Of a stretch of 64,000 bases of DNA, positions 33,451 through 46,520 are shown piece by piece. The translations under genes were made by a program, and so were the position numbers. The stretch comes from Steromphala cineraria (lineage: Eukaryota; Mollusca; Gastropoda; Trochida; Trochidae). Below the pieces are notes generated by a model. It did not search any database. It was not told the origin of the DNA and saw only the letters and a program-made list of their open reading frames with translations. Numbering within the stretch: the stretch's first letter is position 1; every line of letters begins with the position of its first letter. The stretch lies in contig OU744730.1 in the NCBI GenBank assembly GCA_916613615.1, positions 6,231,582-6,295,581 of the forward strand, read 5' to 3'.

Positions 33451-34824
33451 TGTTCACTCTTAAACGAAACATTATGTCTAGCAATGGCCTTAAATAACAT
33501 TACTGGTACTATTGGACATCCTTGTGATTGGTGTCTTGTTCCAGAAAACAGACAATAAATTCAATGTTGGTACATTTAAATCAAGTTGGCATTTTCTCTT
33601 ACCAATTACAAGCGATAATGTGATATTGTTATAGTAATATATGGTTACGTTACAAAATTGAAATGAAAATAGCGACGTGTCCAATAAGATGAACATCAAA
33701 CTTACATATAATAGTTCTTAATCTCAGTTTACAGTACAAGAAAGGTTATGGCCCACTATAAGTTTCAACGTGTTTAATCTTATTCTACTGCATGAGAAAG
33801 GTTTCAACATTCAAGTATCATTTGAATAATTACATTGATCATCATTTACCCCATATTTGAAATTAAGTGTTCAATGAGCATTTAAAAAGCATATATTTAT
33901 TAAAATGAAAGTCCTCCTGATTAAAATACCCCGATAGTATAGTACATATTCGTTTGAAGTTCTTGCCGTCAATGCCAAATCTTCAAAGTAATATCAATGA
34001 TCTGTCATTTGTGATGAAATGAATACATCATACATATGATATGCACCAGACATACTTAATTCAACGAATATGATCTATATATAATATGTAAGGTACCTGT
34101 TAATGTTAAATATGCTATCTTACAATATGGTTATGGCGCCATGATGATTTAGTTTCTAGTTGCTGATATCGCATGAGTCTTTCAAGACAAGTAAATGTCT
34201 GTCTGAACGACATGAGCAATCACGGTTTGACATTAACAATCATTACGCTCTTTTATTTGACATTACCCTTTGGCTATTGATTAATTAATTATTGAATCTT
34301 AATATCATTGATAATTGAGGATGAGTGATTGCACTTTAACGTTTAGGGTTTATGCCTTGATACCACCGGCAATTGCAATACTTTTAAGGTAACTCATATT
34401 GTGAATAAATAAAATTTGCATTTTGGCACGCTTATTTTGTCAGTACAGATATCAAGCAAAATTTTAGATAAATCTTACCCCTAAAAAAATGTTTTAATCA
34501 AATTTGGCACCCATAAAACGAATGTTACATGTTATACTCTCAAAACGACTAAAAGGTGTTTACTCTTAACTGGTCACCAGTGGGCTAAAAGGATGTGTTC
34601 TTGCATACCTACATCTTCACAACGTCACGGACCAAACGAAAATGTTTCTAAACCTTTCCATTCCTCCCTTCACATCATTGGCCGTAAGTTCTGCGCTAGA
34701 ATTTCAACCCGCTGCACGGAAGTACAATAGTCCAATCAGAAGACAGCTTGTAAAATGAACCGATTTGGAAAAAATACTTTTTATGCGTTTTACAAGGGAG
34801 AGAAACACTTTATTTGAGTGATAC
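33451..34824. other. non-coding stretch, no gene seen
   Basis: AT-rich. Tandem TTAAT blocks occur near 34278-34290. No exon or element was recognised. Confidence 0.5.
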
Positions 34825-36784
34825 ATAGAGGATATCTGTCCTTTCTTGACTAATACCATGATTATCTCATCGAGTGAGGTAGAACGTTAATATTTTCTCG
34901 AGTGGCGCAGCCACGAGTGAAAATATTTAACTTTTCTATCTCACGAGATGAGATGAACATGGTATTTATATATAATTATTATATGATGAAGTCCTTCTAA
35001 TTACGTCGAAAATGGCCAATTTCATGTTGAGCGGCCGCTTGGAAGAGCCCGTCACCGCGGTAATTCATGACGTCAGACCATTGTTACATGACGTAAAACT
35101 CTTGAACTTGACGTCACTCGAGTGGTGATAACTTTTATCACCACTCAGTAGAGTGACGATAAAGGTTATCGCCACTGTAGCCAGATAGAGGGTTTATTTC
35201 ACTGATAGACAAGAATATCTCACCCTCAATCATATAATAACTTAATGTTGTCTTCTCTGCATTCTCATTGCTCATCAAAAACATGAAAACACCCATGCGG
35301 ACTGAAGTCTAAAATGAAATTTCACTTCGATAGTTTTCAAAAAGATCGTCTGTTAGTATGTTGAATTTGTTTCAAATGTAAACGGCAATTTCATTGGCTA
35401 TTTTTGAAAGAGCTGGTAAGGGGCGTAACTCGTGATCGCGATAGGTGTCGCTGCTCCGGATCACCAGTTGCTCGATACGTTTTCACCTTGCCGTGGGAAG
35501 ATGGCATACCTAAGGATAATTGACTTCACATTAGATGTTAACCCTCTGAATATAGTACATTTGGCATGCACCTATAATCATGGTGTGAAATTGGAGAAAT
35601 ATAATTCCAACAATGTGTCACTGCCTTTTTAAAAAAGAAAAAGAAGATATGATAAAAAACAAAGCAAAGCGGGAATGATATTACTACAGTGTCTGTGTTA
35701 TCGCTTTTTCAATGCCATAAAGACCATTTATTATTCTTAACTGTACATTTGAAAAATACTCAATTTGACCCGATATTAAAAAAACGAGGAAGTGATTGTT
35801 ATTGATCTGAATGAAAAGGTTAATGTTGAAATGTGAATCGTTAAAGCTATGAAAGGAAGTACTCATATTCTCTTTATCGTTATAGCTTGCGTTGTATGTT
35901 AAAATATATGGCAATGTACATTTCATATGTGAAAGGAAATGTTTTACAATTGATAGAAAGTTTAGGCTTTTGTGCCTGTAGTAGTTGATGTTCAGTAATC
36001 GTCAAGGTTATCAAGGTTTTTACGTTTTGGAGAATGTATTGCTCTTCGGTATATTAGTAAGTAAATTGAAAACTAACTTGTAAGTATAGTAAAATACAGT
36101 TTAAATTGAAAACGTTGAATAGGCCCCTTTTTCAGCTAACTGATCTGGTGAAAATTATTTATTTGCAGAAAACAATCACACATTTAACGTACAAAATGGT
36201 TTTATATCACAAAATCATGTCTTTAAATCTCGGATGAAATACAAGACTTCCGTTTCTACAATACAAATATGAATTTGTATAGACTATTAGGAAATAAAAA
36301 TAACGTTGTCCTATATGATTATATTATATGATACAGAGTGAGATGCGCCACTCGTGAAATATCAATTTTACCCATGACACTCGATGAAAGAAACCTGGTA
36401 TTTGGAAAACAACATTAAGTATCCTCTATCTATCAGTGAAATAAACCCTCTATCTGGCTACAGTGGCGATAACCTTTATCGTCACTCTAATCATTCTATC
36501 ACCACTAAAAAGACGTCACGTTCAAGATTGTGACGTAATGAAACAATGATCTGACGTGACGAATTCTCTTATGACGTCACACTGTTACCGCGGCGACAGG
36601 CTCTCCCACGCGGGCGCCGAACGTGAATTTGGCCACTTTTTGGTAAAATTTTATTAGAAGGATTCAACCGTATGATAAATAGAACATCTGTCAATTCTTG
36701 ACAAATATCGTGAAAATATAAACTTTCTCCCTCACTCGATGAGATAAACATGTTATTGATAATTAAAAGACAGATATCCTCTAT
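34825..36784. mobile_element. ~2-kb foldback-type element with ~400-bp inverted ends
   Basis: The left arm (34825-35225) and right arm (about 36400-36784) are imperfect inverted copies: 'atagaggatatctgtc', 'atctcatcgagtgagg', '(a/g)ccgcggtaa', 'gtgacgataaaggttatcgc' and 'cactgtagccagatagaggg' appear in matching order. Each arm contains smaller hairpins (CATGATTATCTCATCGAGTG against CACGAGATGAGATGAACATG on the left). The middle (35226-36400) has only short frames and no transposase, so it is non-autonomous. The flanks did not give a clear target duplication. Confidence 0.8.
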
Positions 36785-37733
36785 TTATTGTTGCGGCATA
36801 TGTAGTGTTAGGTTCAGTACTATTCCCTTTCTGTCATTCATCGACTGACATTCTTAAAAGGCTGTCATCGACTATCCTGAGGTCAAAACATATTTTTTCA
36901 TAATAGATTTCAATACAGGGGCACAGCTTGCATATTTAATGATATCATATTTATGGTTCAAGAGTGTAAAGATTTGAAACCTGTATGCAAAACGATGGCG
37001 TTATGAAGCGTCGTCGACAAAGCGCTATGCACCAATTACCGGTACCTTATAATTCTAAGGGATGGAACAACAGGATGTTGAGGCGAAGCCAAGGTGTTTT
37101 TGACATATTTGCCCTTGCACCCTGGTCGTACAAAACCAGCATCTATTGACTGATTCTGCACTTAATAATGTTCCCTTTCAAAAGCAAAATGTGATAATTG
37201 TTAACCGGAGTAATAGGTTATTCTAATGACCCACTCCTAAATAGAGAACAATTAACCTAGTGTTGAAGGATAGAATAAGATCGAAAGTGTAAAGATTTAT
37301 TATTAGTTCTAAGCAGTCTTTGCAATTTGATCAGTATCATTACTTCAGGCTCTTAATACAATGTACATGAACCAACGACACAGTAGGTAGCTTGATTTAG
37401 CTTTACATTACAGTTGAATTTTCCTCCAGGCATCAAAGTTTTGAATCTATACCAAGACGGATGTGTTTCATTGTTCAGTATTCTATAATGTACATGTGCG
37501 TCGATAGGTTGATTGCATAAAGATGTTTTAATATTGGGTTATCAGACTGTCCTGAATCAGTCTTTTATTATTTCGCCGAAAGTACATATCCTTTATGCCG
37601 TGTACTGTTGTGTTGCATTGAGACGGTTTGTATGATGGTGATGGTGATGGTCTTACGGAGACACGCCACTCTTCTGCCAGGGAACTCTATCATTAGCAGC
37701 GGACGGGGCTGCTATCAGTTTTTGTGAAGTTTC
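36785..37733. other. non-coding stretch, no gene seen
   Basis: No exon recognised. A short (GGTGAT)n run lies near 37636. Confidence 0.5.
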
Positions 37734-37765
37734 CATCGCCGCCGCCGCCGCCGCTGCCGCCGCAC
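37734..37765. repeat. (GCC)n triplet run
   Basis: 'gccgccgccgccgccgctgc' and continuation, directly upstream of the AGGTCA-rich repeat block. It is simple-sequence DNA, not coding. Confidence 0.9.
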
Positions 37766-37849
37766 TCGTACTACTAGCTATAACTTTTTTCCACTAAGCT
37801 TTCCAGAACTCTTATTCATACCTTACTACTCATACCTTGGGGGAACGAT

Positions 37850-38905
37850 TTTGACACGTTCACTTTCAAGGTCAAAGGTCAAGGTCACGAGATATGTATT
37901 CACTCTAAGAATTCCTTGTAAACGCGATAACTTGAAAAGTGTTTGTGCTATGAAGCTCTAACTTGGTATATATCATCCTTGGAAAAGTAAAAAATTTTGA
38001 AAAGGTTTTGGCTACAATCCGTCAAAGGTCAAGGTCACAGCAAGGTCATGACGTACGCATGTTTTAGCGAAAATGCTTTATTTTAACTATGAACACTTTT
38101 AATCAATACATGATTGTTATACTCAATAAAAAGTGTTCAATTGTTGTGTGAGCTTGAAGGTCAACGGTCAAGGTCATGAGATATGAGTTATTACAAAATG
38201 CACTAAATTTGGGTATAACTGTATCCCATTTAGCTTTTCAGAACTCATGAACATGTCTAAATGTTAATACTTCCAGGGAATCATTATGACATGTTCACTT
38301 TCAAGTTCAAAGGTCAAGGTCACGAGTTATAAAATCACCGCAAAATTCTTTGTAAACGCGATAACTTTAAAAGTGTTTGTGCTATGAAGCTCTAACTTGG
38401 TATATATCATCCTTGGAAATGTAAAATATTTTGAAAAGGTTTCGGCTACAATCCGTCAAAGGTCAAGGTCACAGCAAGGTCATGACTTAAGCATGGTTTA
38501 GCAAAAATGCTTAATTTAAACTACGATCACTTTTAATCAATACATGATTGTTATACTCAATAAAAAGTGTTCAATTGTTGTGTGAGCTTGAAGGTCAACG
38601 GTCAAGGTCATGAGATATGAGTTATTGCAATTCCTTGTAAACTCAATAACTTGAAAAGTTTTTGTGCTATGAAGTTTAGATTTTGTATATATTATCTCTT
38701 GAGAAGTACAAAATTTTCAATAAGTTTTCGTAACGAACTGTCGAAGGTCAAGGTCTCAGCAAGGTCAACATATATGGAGAAAATGGATTAATTTAATTTT
38801 TAACACTTTATTTCATTACAATAATGTTATACTCAATGAAATTTGTTCATTGATTGTGTGACCTTGAGTGTCAAAGGTCAAGGTCATGAGAAAATTCCCA
38901 AGTTG
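37850..38905. repeat. tandem repeat rich in TCAAGGTCA half-sites
   Basis: About 2.5 units (420 bp, then shortened). Shared phrases are 'cgataacttgaaaagtgttt', 'gtgctatgaagctctaactt', 'ggtatatatcatccttggaa' and 'ttgttatactcaataaaaag'. Each unit holds two or three copies of the extended nuclear-receptor half-site TCAAGGTCA, often as AAAGGTCAAGGTCA. At least eight occur (for example near 37871, 38025, 38164, 38312, 38460, 38595, 38745, 38878). Such AGGTCA-rich repeats are common in mollusc-like genomes. It is non-coding. Confidence 0.85.
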
Positions 38906-38964
38906 GTGAGGCCTGTAAAAGGCGGAACAGGGTAAGGTATCCCGCAAACGCTAATCTAGTTAAC

Positions 38965-39215
38965 TACTTAGTTCAACTAGGGTCATAGCTCTACTAGAAC
39001 TAGGGTCACAGCTAAACTAGAACTAGGGTCACAGCTAAACTAGAACTAGGGTCACAGCTCTACTAGAACTAGGGTCACAGCTAAACTAGAACTAGGGTCA
39101 CAGCTAAACTAGAACTAGGGTCACAGCTCAACTAGAACTAGGGTCACAGCTCAACTAGGGTCACAGCTAAACTAGAACTAGGGTCACAGCTCAACTAGAA
39201 CTAGGGTCACAGGTT
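38965..39215. repeat. ~25-bp minisatellite 'aactagggtcacagct'
   Basis: About ten units of 'aactagaactagggtcacag' plus 'ct(a/c)aact', varying in the short linker. The array directly follows the AGGTCA-rich repeat. Confidence 0.95.
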
Positions 39216-39291
39216 TTGATACCCGTACGAGGTCTGCGTGCACTACCAGTTGCTACGTAGCATGATTTCACTTCATGAATTCTTTTACTGG

Positions 39292-39600
39292 CAGATGAGC
39301 TAGGATAGCGTACTGGTTAGCTTTGGATCAAAAGGTCCAGGGTTCGAATCCCGCCAGGGGTTCGTCAACTTGGTCCACATTAGAGAACCGTTCTACACGC
39401 AGTTGGGATTGAGTAGAATGCTACACTGAATTTCATTGCAGTGCTTACCGTGGTTTGCTAGTTCCAGCGAATGCTAGCCGGTTTCACCGCAATGAATAAC
39501 CACACTATTGTTGTGTCTTTCTTCCTGCAATAATAATAAGCAGCTGTGATGAAAGTGAAATATTTTCGAAAGCGGCGTTAAACATAAACATCTCACCTCA
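39292..39600 (+). repeat. near full-length tRNA-derived SINE
   Basis: The tRNA-like head has 'ggatagcgtactggttagc' (A-box region) and CAGGGTTCGAATCCCGCC (B box). A roughly 200-bp unrelated body follows, then the tail 'cgaaagcggcgttaaacata' and CTCACCTCA. Total length is about 310 bp. The same tail occurs at 18840-18956. The pol III boxes are well preserved, making this the clearest SINE copy in the window. Confidence 0.75.
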
Positions 39601-39904
39601 ATTAGTTATATTTTAGAAGTTGAGAATCTAATAAAGACAATACTTTATGGATGACAGCGTTTTTCTACAGATAAAGAAGTTTTCATCCATAAAAATTTCA
39701 AGACAAGACAAGAATATATTTGTTTAATTTTTTTTCTGTTTAATAATTTATCATTTACAAACAAAATGTTATTGTTATTGTTGAATGTATTCATGACATC
39801 AAAATTACAGTGTGCATAAATGCAAAGCACAGTGTGATGAATAATGTATTATTTTACAAATTTGAATATTCTACCAGAGCAAACTATTCGGTACAAGATA
39901 CACT

Positions 39905-40035
39905 GGACAAAATACCCTAATTTAATGAGGTATACTGATCAGTATACCCCGAATATACAAAATAGTATACCTCAGTATACTTAGGATATCCAAAAATTTC
40001 CTGGTCAGTATACTCCGAATTTCCAAAACCAGTAT
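39905..40035. repeat. AGTATAC-palindrome repeat, copy 1
   Basis: Contains 'ccctaatttaatgaggtata', 'ctgatcagtatacc' and 'cagtatacttagg', many overlapping inverted AGTATAC/GTATACT units. Read inverted it matches the block at 51771-51927 ('agtatacgtcagtaaattag' followed by GGT). Confidence 0.65.
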
Positions 40036-40215
40036 ACTCTTGTATATTTTTGTATATTCTTGTATATTTTTGTATACTATTGTATATTTTTATATGCTCT
40101 TGTATATTGTTGTTTACTCTTGTATATTGTTGTTTACTATTGTATATTTTGTTTACTATTGTATATTATTGTTTATTTTTTTATACTCTTGTATATTTGT
40201 GTATATGTATGTAAG
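40036..40215. repeat. low-complexity (TTGTATATTTT)n array
   Basis: Variable units of 'ttgtatatttttgtata' and 'ttgtttactattgtata'. The Tyr/Phe/Ile/Val-rich open frames across it are composition artefacts. Confidence 0.92.
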
Positions 40216-40269
40216 TTTTGTGTTGTCTCAACATTTAAATGTATCAAAAGAAAAGAGTATCACCTATTG

Positions 40270-40760
40270 ATGGTTTTTCGACGCTACAGGCATGCAGGAG
40301 ACAACTGCTATCTCTGATGACTGAATTAGTCTTATAAAGTCTGATATCTTGTAGAATGTTCTTAATTCTCGCAAGATTTAAAAAATGTTTATTTTTTAGG
40401 TGTCATTTTGATAATTATTTCAAAAGAATAACACTGTGTTTTATGAATGCGAATGACTGATTAAGTCTTGTAAAGTCTGATATATTGTAGAATGTTCTTA
40501 ATTCTCGCAAGATATGATAATTATTTCAAAAGAATATCACTGTTTTATGCATGCTTCGTCCAATCTGATGAATACTTGGCGAACCAAAATAACACTTAAC
40601 TAACAATACAATAATAATAATATGTATGGTTTTCCAACGCAACAGGGATGCAAAAGAGAAATACTATCTCCTTGATGATTAGTCTTGAAAAGTGTGTTAT
40701 CCTGTAGAATGTTCCTAATTCTCGCATGATTTGAAATAAATAACAGTGATAGTATGGAAA
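40270..40760. repeat. degenerate tandem repeat, three units
   Basis: The phrases 'gtagaatgttcttaattctc' and 'gcaagat' recur near 40353, 40489 and 40705, with 'gattagtcttgtaaagt' variants ahead of each and 'gataattatttcaaaagaat' after the first two. Non-coding. Confidence 0.75.
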
Positions 40761-41383
40761 CTATCGTAATATGGTCCATGCCCCTAACACTGCATAATGC
40801 GACATACATACCAGTTAGAGAAAAATAATCATCAATATTCCTACTAGCGAAAAAGATGCCCATGAGACAGCCTCTTTAAATAACATATAAAACACAACAA
40901 CATTATGCTATTACATCATTTAATGTACCGGTATATGTACAAAACAAAATATTTACAATTCAATCACATTATATATTACAATGATAAAGTTATATTGATT
41001 ATATACAATTTGTTGTAAAATATTACTATTGAATGCATTTGGCAGCTTTTTTCAATGGAATATCCAATTGAAACAAACATTGTTCTTCCTTAACTTTTTG
41101 TTACAAAGGGACAAGTATTTGACATAGTAACAATCTTACAAATTTCGATATCAAACAATTGAAATACATGGCAACCATATATACAAACTACATATCAAAT
41201 GACCAAGTTTGCCAAAAGATAGGCTGCAAAAGCATGTGAAACTTACCTTTTCCGAATATGAGTATCAATATTCCATCAAATGCACATTAATCCATCACTG
41301 ATTTGATCAGATTAAGCAACACATTTTGGCCTCTGTCTTCGTAGGTCATTTCAACAATGATCAGGTCGGGTTCATAGGTCAAT
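40761..41383. other. non-coding stretch, no gene seen
   Basis: AT-rich sequence preceding the long tandem duplication. No exon was recognised. Confidence 0.5.
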
Positions 41384-44300
41384 GCAGACATTTAGCTAAA
41401 ATCATCTCATTGGTTCTTTCTTAACCACTAGGATTTCAATAATCAGATACTGCATCATATTGTTGTAAGAGAGACACGTGACAAGCAATGGCTTGAGTAT
41501 GCCCACCTGTAAGTCTGTATACACAGCAGGTGCCAATCTGTGATATATTGTCAACTTGACAGCAGGGGCTAACGAGGGCTGATTGTTACAATAACAGTTC
41601 CCAATTAACGGCTAACATAGATAGGCTTGATGTTGAAAATATACCTCATAACACAAAAAATGAATCTGGACTAATTGATATTGTATCATTGTGTTTATTT
41701 TCAGTTAATTATTTATCTTGTATTATGTTATTGGTGCAAATAATCCTCAATGACTACCACTGTGAATTAAAACATTGAACAATATCATTATTTGAAATGG
41801 TTTCAACATATTTTATTATTCGTGGAAATATGAAACGGACTGACAAACAAGCCAGGGGCTTATATTAATACCGTTCCGATACAAATGTGATGTTTCAAGC
41901 AAAGGACATTCTGATGACATGAAATGCAATAATACAATCAACAATAAAAATAGAAATTTCCTTTCAATGGCTTGGAAGTAAACATCTTAAACTCTTTTTT
42001 CGAATCTATTAGATTATATGGAGAGGGTGTTCTAAATTGGACAACTTGTTCCCAATCCTATTCTTCTGAATAAGATATGTTTAAATCAAAATCATCTATT
42101 AGAAGTGGTGATGAAGAGGTTAACAGATTTTAAAATGGTGAAGTTGCCAAGATCAGATATATCATGGTTTCCATATAAGATTGTTTTAAGCTGTACCTTT
42201 TTGGTAGTATAATGCACCATTTCTTAAGTGAGAAAAGTTTGGGAAAACCAGTAAATAATGAGATTAGCGCCTCATGAACAGGTGGGATCATCTGAAATAT
42301 GCAGACATTTAGCTAAAATCATCTCATTGGTTCTTTCTTAACCACTAGGATTTCAATAATCAGATACTGCATCATATTGTTGTAAGAGAGACACGTGACA
42401 AGCAATGGCTTGAGTATGCCCACCTGTAAGTCTGTATACACAGCAGGTGCCAATCTGTGATATATTGTCAACTTGACAGCAGGGGCTAACGAGGGCTGAT
42501 TGTTACAATAACAGTTCCCAATTAACGGCTAACATAGATAGGCTTGATGTTGAACACTCTGACATATGCAAAATTGAAGAAAATTAATTGTCAAAAGCAT
42601 CCAGGAAAACAACCAATAAAGCTTTAAACTTTTCAGAAACCAAAAAAAAAACCAAAGACAAATTACATTTTTATACAGATAAAATAAAACCCTGAAATGC
42701 AAGTAAAATATACCTCATAACACAAAAAATGAATCTGGACTAATTGATATTGTATCATTGTGTTTATTTTCAGTTAATTATTTATCTTGTATTATGTTAT
42801 TGGTGCAAATAATCCTCAATGACTACCACTGTGAATTAAAACATTGAACAATATCATTATTTGAAATGGTTTCAACATATTTTATTATTCGTGGAAATAT
42901 GAAACGGACTGACAAACAAGCCAGGGGCTTATATTAATACCGTTCCGATACAAATGTGATGTTTCAAGCAAAGGACATTCTGATGACATGAAATGCAATA
43001 ATACAATCAACAATAAAAATCGAAATTTCCTTTCAATGGCTTGGAAGTAAACATCTTAAACTCTTTTTTCGAATCTATTAGATTATATGGAGAGGGTGTT
43101 CTAAATTGGACAACTTGTTCCCAATCCTATTCTTCTGAATAAGATATGTTTAAATCAAAATCATCTATTAGAAGTGGTGATGAAGAGGTTAACAGATTTT
43201 AAAATGGTGAAGTTGCCAAGATCAGATATATCATGGTTTCCATATAAGATTGTTTTAAGCTGTACCTTTTTGGTAGTATAATGCACCATTTCTTAAGTGA
43301 GAAAAGTTTGGGAAAACCAGTAAATAATGAGATTAGCGCCTCATGAACAGGTGGGATCATCTGAAATATGCAGACATTTAGCTAAAATCATCTCATTGGT
43401 TCTTTCTTAACCACTAGGATTTCAATAATCAGATACTGCATCATATTGTTGTAAGAGAGACACGTGACAAGCAATGGCTTGAGTATGCCCACCTGTAAGT
43501 CTGTATACACAGCAGGTGCCAATCTGTGATATATTGTCAACTTGACAGCAGGGGCTAACGAGGGCTGATTGTTACAATAACAGTTCCCAATTAACGGCTA
43601 ACATAGATAGGCTTGATGTTGAACACTCTGACATATGCAAAATTGAAGAAAATTAATTGTCAAAAGCATCCAGGAAAACAACCAATAAAGCTTTAAACTT
43701 TTCAGAAACCAAAAAAAAAACCAAAGACAAATTACATTTTTATACAGATAAAATAAAACCCTGAAATGCAAGTAAAATATACCTCATAACACAAAAAATG
43801 AATCTGGACTAATTGATATTGTATCATTGTGTTTATTTTCAGTTAATTATTTATCTTGTATTATGTTATTGGTGCAAATAATCCTCAATGACTACCACTG
43901 TGAATTAAAACATTGAACAATATCATTATTTGAAATGGTTTCAACATATTTTATTATTCGTGGAAATATGAAACGGACTGACAAACAAGCCAGGGGCTTA
44001 TATTAATACCGTTCCGATACAAATGTGATGTTTCAAGCAAAGGACATTCTGATGACATGAAATGCAATAATACAATCAACAATAAAAATCGAAATTTCCT
44101 TTCAATGGCTTGGAAGTAAACATCTTAAACTCTTTTTTCGAATCTATTAGATTATATGGAGAGGGTGTTCTAAATTGGACAACTTGTTCCCAATCCTATT
44201 CTTCTGAATAAGATATGTTTAAATCAAAATCATCTATTAGAAGTGGTGATGAAGAGGTTAACAGATTTTAAAATGGTGAAGTTGCCAAGATCAGATATAT

Positions 44301-44438
44301 CATGGTTTCCATATAAGATTGTTTTAAGCTGTACCTTTTTGGTAGTATAATGCACCATTTCTTAAGTGAGAAAAGTTTGGGAAAACCAGTAAATAATGAG
44401 ATTAGCGCCTCATGAACAGGTGGGATCATCTGAAATAT
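41384..44438. repeat. large recent tandem duplication, 1069-bp unit, three copies
   Basis: Copies run 41384-42300 (917 bp), 42301-43369 and 43370-44438 (1069 bp each), all starting 'gcagacatttagctaaaatc'. Copies 2 and 3 look identical. Copy 1 lacks 152 bp just after about 41636, and differs by an A at 41952 where copies 2 and 3 have C (43021, 44090). No open frame, RNA gene or transposon ends were recognised inside the unit. Confidence 0.96.
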
Positions 44439-46379
44439 GCCTTTCAAATTTATTAAAATCTAGATCACTAGAGCCGTAACGAAGCCTACAGTACATAATT
44501 TGAAATAATATATGTTTAAATTTACAGCTAACTTTGTTGGATAAACTTGCATTTAGTAAGAACGTACTATTACTGTAGCTTAACACATTCATCTGATGGC
44601 CATTTGTATCCTTGTGAAAAAGACAATATCTGTGAAGTAATTCATTTGCAAAATATTTATCTGAGTTAATTCTTATGTATTTCTTTACGTTTATCATATC
44701 AAATATATCATGCCTAACACATTAAATCTATCATGTTTGGAAATATTACAGCAACCATCCAAGAAAATTCTAAACTTTTAGAATCCATTCATTGCTACAT
44801 CTAACAAACTGGCAGATTTGGTAAACATTAAGTTGGTTTAAACATATTATTCATGTTAATGATACATGAATTAGGACACGAAAACAAGCAAGTATTTGCT
44901 GCCTGAGATTCACTTCCAGCTTGATCTCAAGTGACTTATTCTCAATGGAGAATGCAATTAAAAAGGATTTACTTATACAAAATGAAAAAGGATAAATGCA
45001 GAATCCAAGCTTAAAAGATCAGCGAACCGAATTATATATTTAGTGACCTATTAAATGCCCATGTGAAATTACCCTATTTTATTCATAGTTATAAATAAAC
45101 TTTTGTGTGCAATTTACATGTATAGTTAATCCAACATTTTTTCAATATGTGTGTTTATTGTTATCCAGTGTCCATATATAAACACTTTTGTCGTATGAAA
45201 TAAGCAATATGTGCAAGCAGCATTTTTTTTTAAAATTTAGTTTTGGATTCATGCAAAACAAGGTGGCGTTTATCATCTGTAAATGCACTGTCGTCTTTTA
45301 GTTGAATGGACGGTTATATCTCCATGAACAGCTTGTTCTTGTTGTCGTAATCATGAAGACTATTTCCTTTATTTCCTATTGTATTCTATATACAGCGACC
45401 GTTGACCAAAAATCTGTGTTTGGAAGAAAGTTACCAGAAGAAAAGTCCTAAATTTGACAAGAAAAAAGAGTCCCCTGGAAAAAAAGTCCTATTAATGACT
45501 TTATATTACTTTATATTTACATATATTACGAAAAAACATTTGGTTGTTATTCACTTTATTTAGATGCAATAATTTAATAACATGATACAATACATATATG
45601 AATATTTATTTATTGCCCATACTTTGGTAAGTTCTAATAAATTTGTCTATAGACGGCATTTGTATACCATTCTATATGTTAACTAATATTCAAGCATATT
45701 ATTTAATCAGAATTTCCTTGAATCTGTCCAAACATTTATGCACGATTCACAACATTTCAAATAATTATTAAACTCCTAAATTCAATTTATCATTGTTGAT
45801 TGTTTACCGTTTATTGCTGTCCACTATTTTATCATCGTGTAAATACTTATCTAATTACTTTGTGAATTTTGATGTTGTTTTTTTTGTGAGATCTAAAGGA
45901 ACAGCACTTAAATATGCTGAAAGCTTATTGTGCTGATCCATTTTCATTAATAAAAATCATAGATATATAAAAAATTTCATTGTTTCTTAGCAATGATTAC
46001 ATATTCACTGGAATTGAATCTTTGAGATCTCTTTGGCTGATAGCCAACAACTACTTGTTTTACACTTTTTTCATATACACCAATGAAATTATTTGATAAT
46101 ATAATCTCTAAACACTGTTTACACATTCTCCCTGACCTAACATCATGAGTTTTTGCACTCTTTGAGACTCACACCTCATGAATGAATACTCTTGATTAAT
46201 CTGTGTCTAATACCACAGTTGATTCAATAGATGGAGACAAACTCACATTTCCTTAATTCTTAATTAATCCATATTTAGATATCACAACATCATTATTGAT
46301 ATCTTAATTACGAACTAATTATGTTTTTTTACAATATCTTTGATGTTAACCTGTTTTTATAGTAATAAGAGACTTCCAA
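44439..46379. other. AT-rich non-coding stretch, no gene seen
   Basis: Very AT-rich. The 95-codon minus-strand frame at 44410-44697 starts within the last repeat copy, lacks any domain and is regarded as chance. Confidence 0.5.
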
Positions 46380-46520
46380 GAGCGTTTATTATGTTGTTTT
46401 AGTCATAGTGTGTTGACAGGGGTCCAGTTGGTGCCCATTCATGACTGATTGCTTGCTGTCATTAATGACTCAGTGTCAAACTCCTCTTCTCTCATATGCC
46501 AAGTTGTGTTGTCCCGTAGT
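46380..46520. promoter_or_regulatory. small candidate conserved non-coding block
   Basis: A short island of balanced composition in AT-rich DNA, with 'ggggtccagttggtgcccat', GACTGATTGCTTGCTGTC and ATTAATGACTCAGTGTC (TAAT core beside an AP-1-like TGACTCA). Interpretation is inference. Confidence 0.25.

Noticed and set aside
35400..35632. Another TTAA MITE copy near the 'aaggggcgtaact' and 'cactgcctttttaaa' phrases
   Set aside because: Only loose similarity at the ends and little of the interior; it lies within the foldback element and may be coincidental or very old.
40040..40317. Tyr/Phe/Ile-rich open frames that look membrane-like
   Set aside because: They are translations of the TTGTATATTTT low-complexity array.
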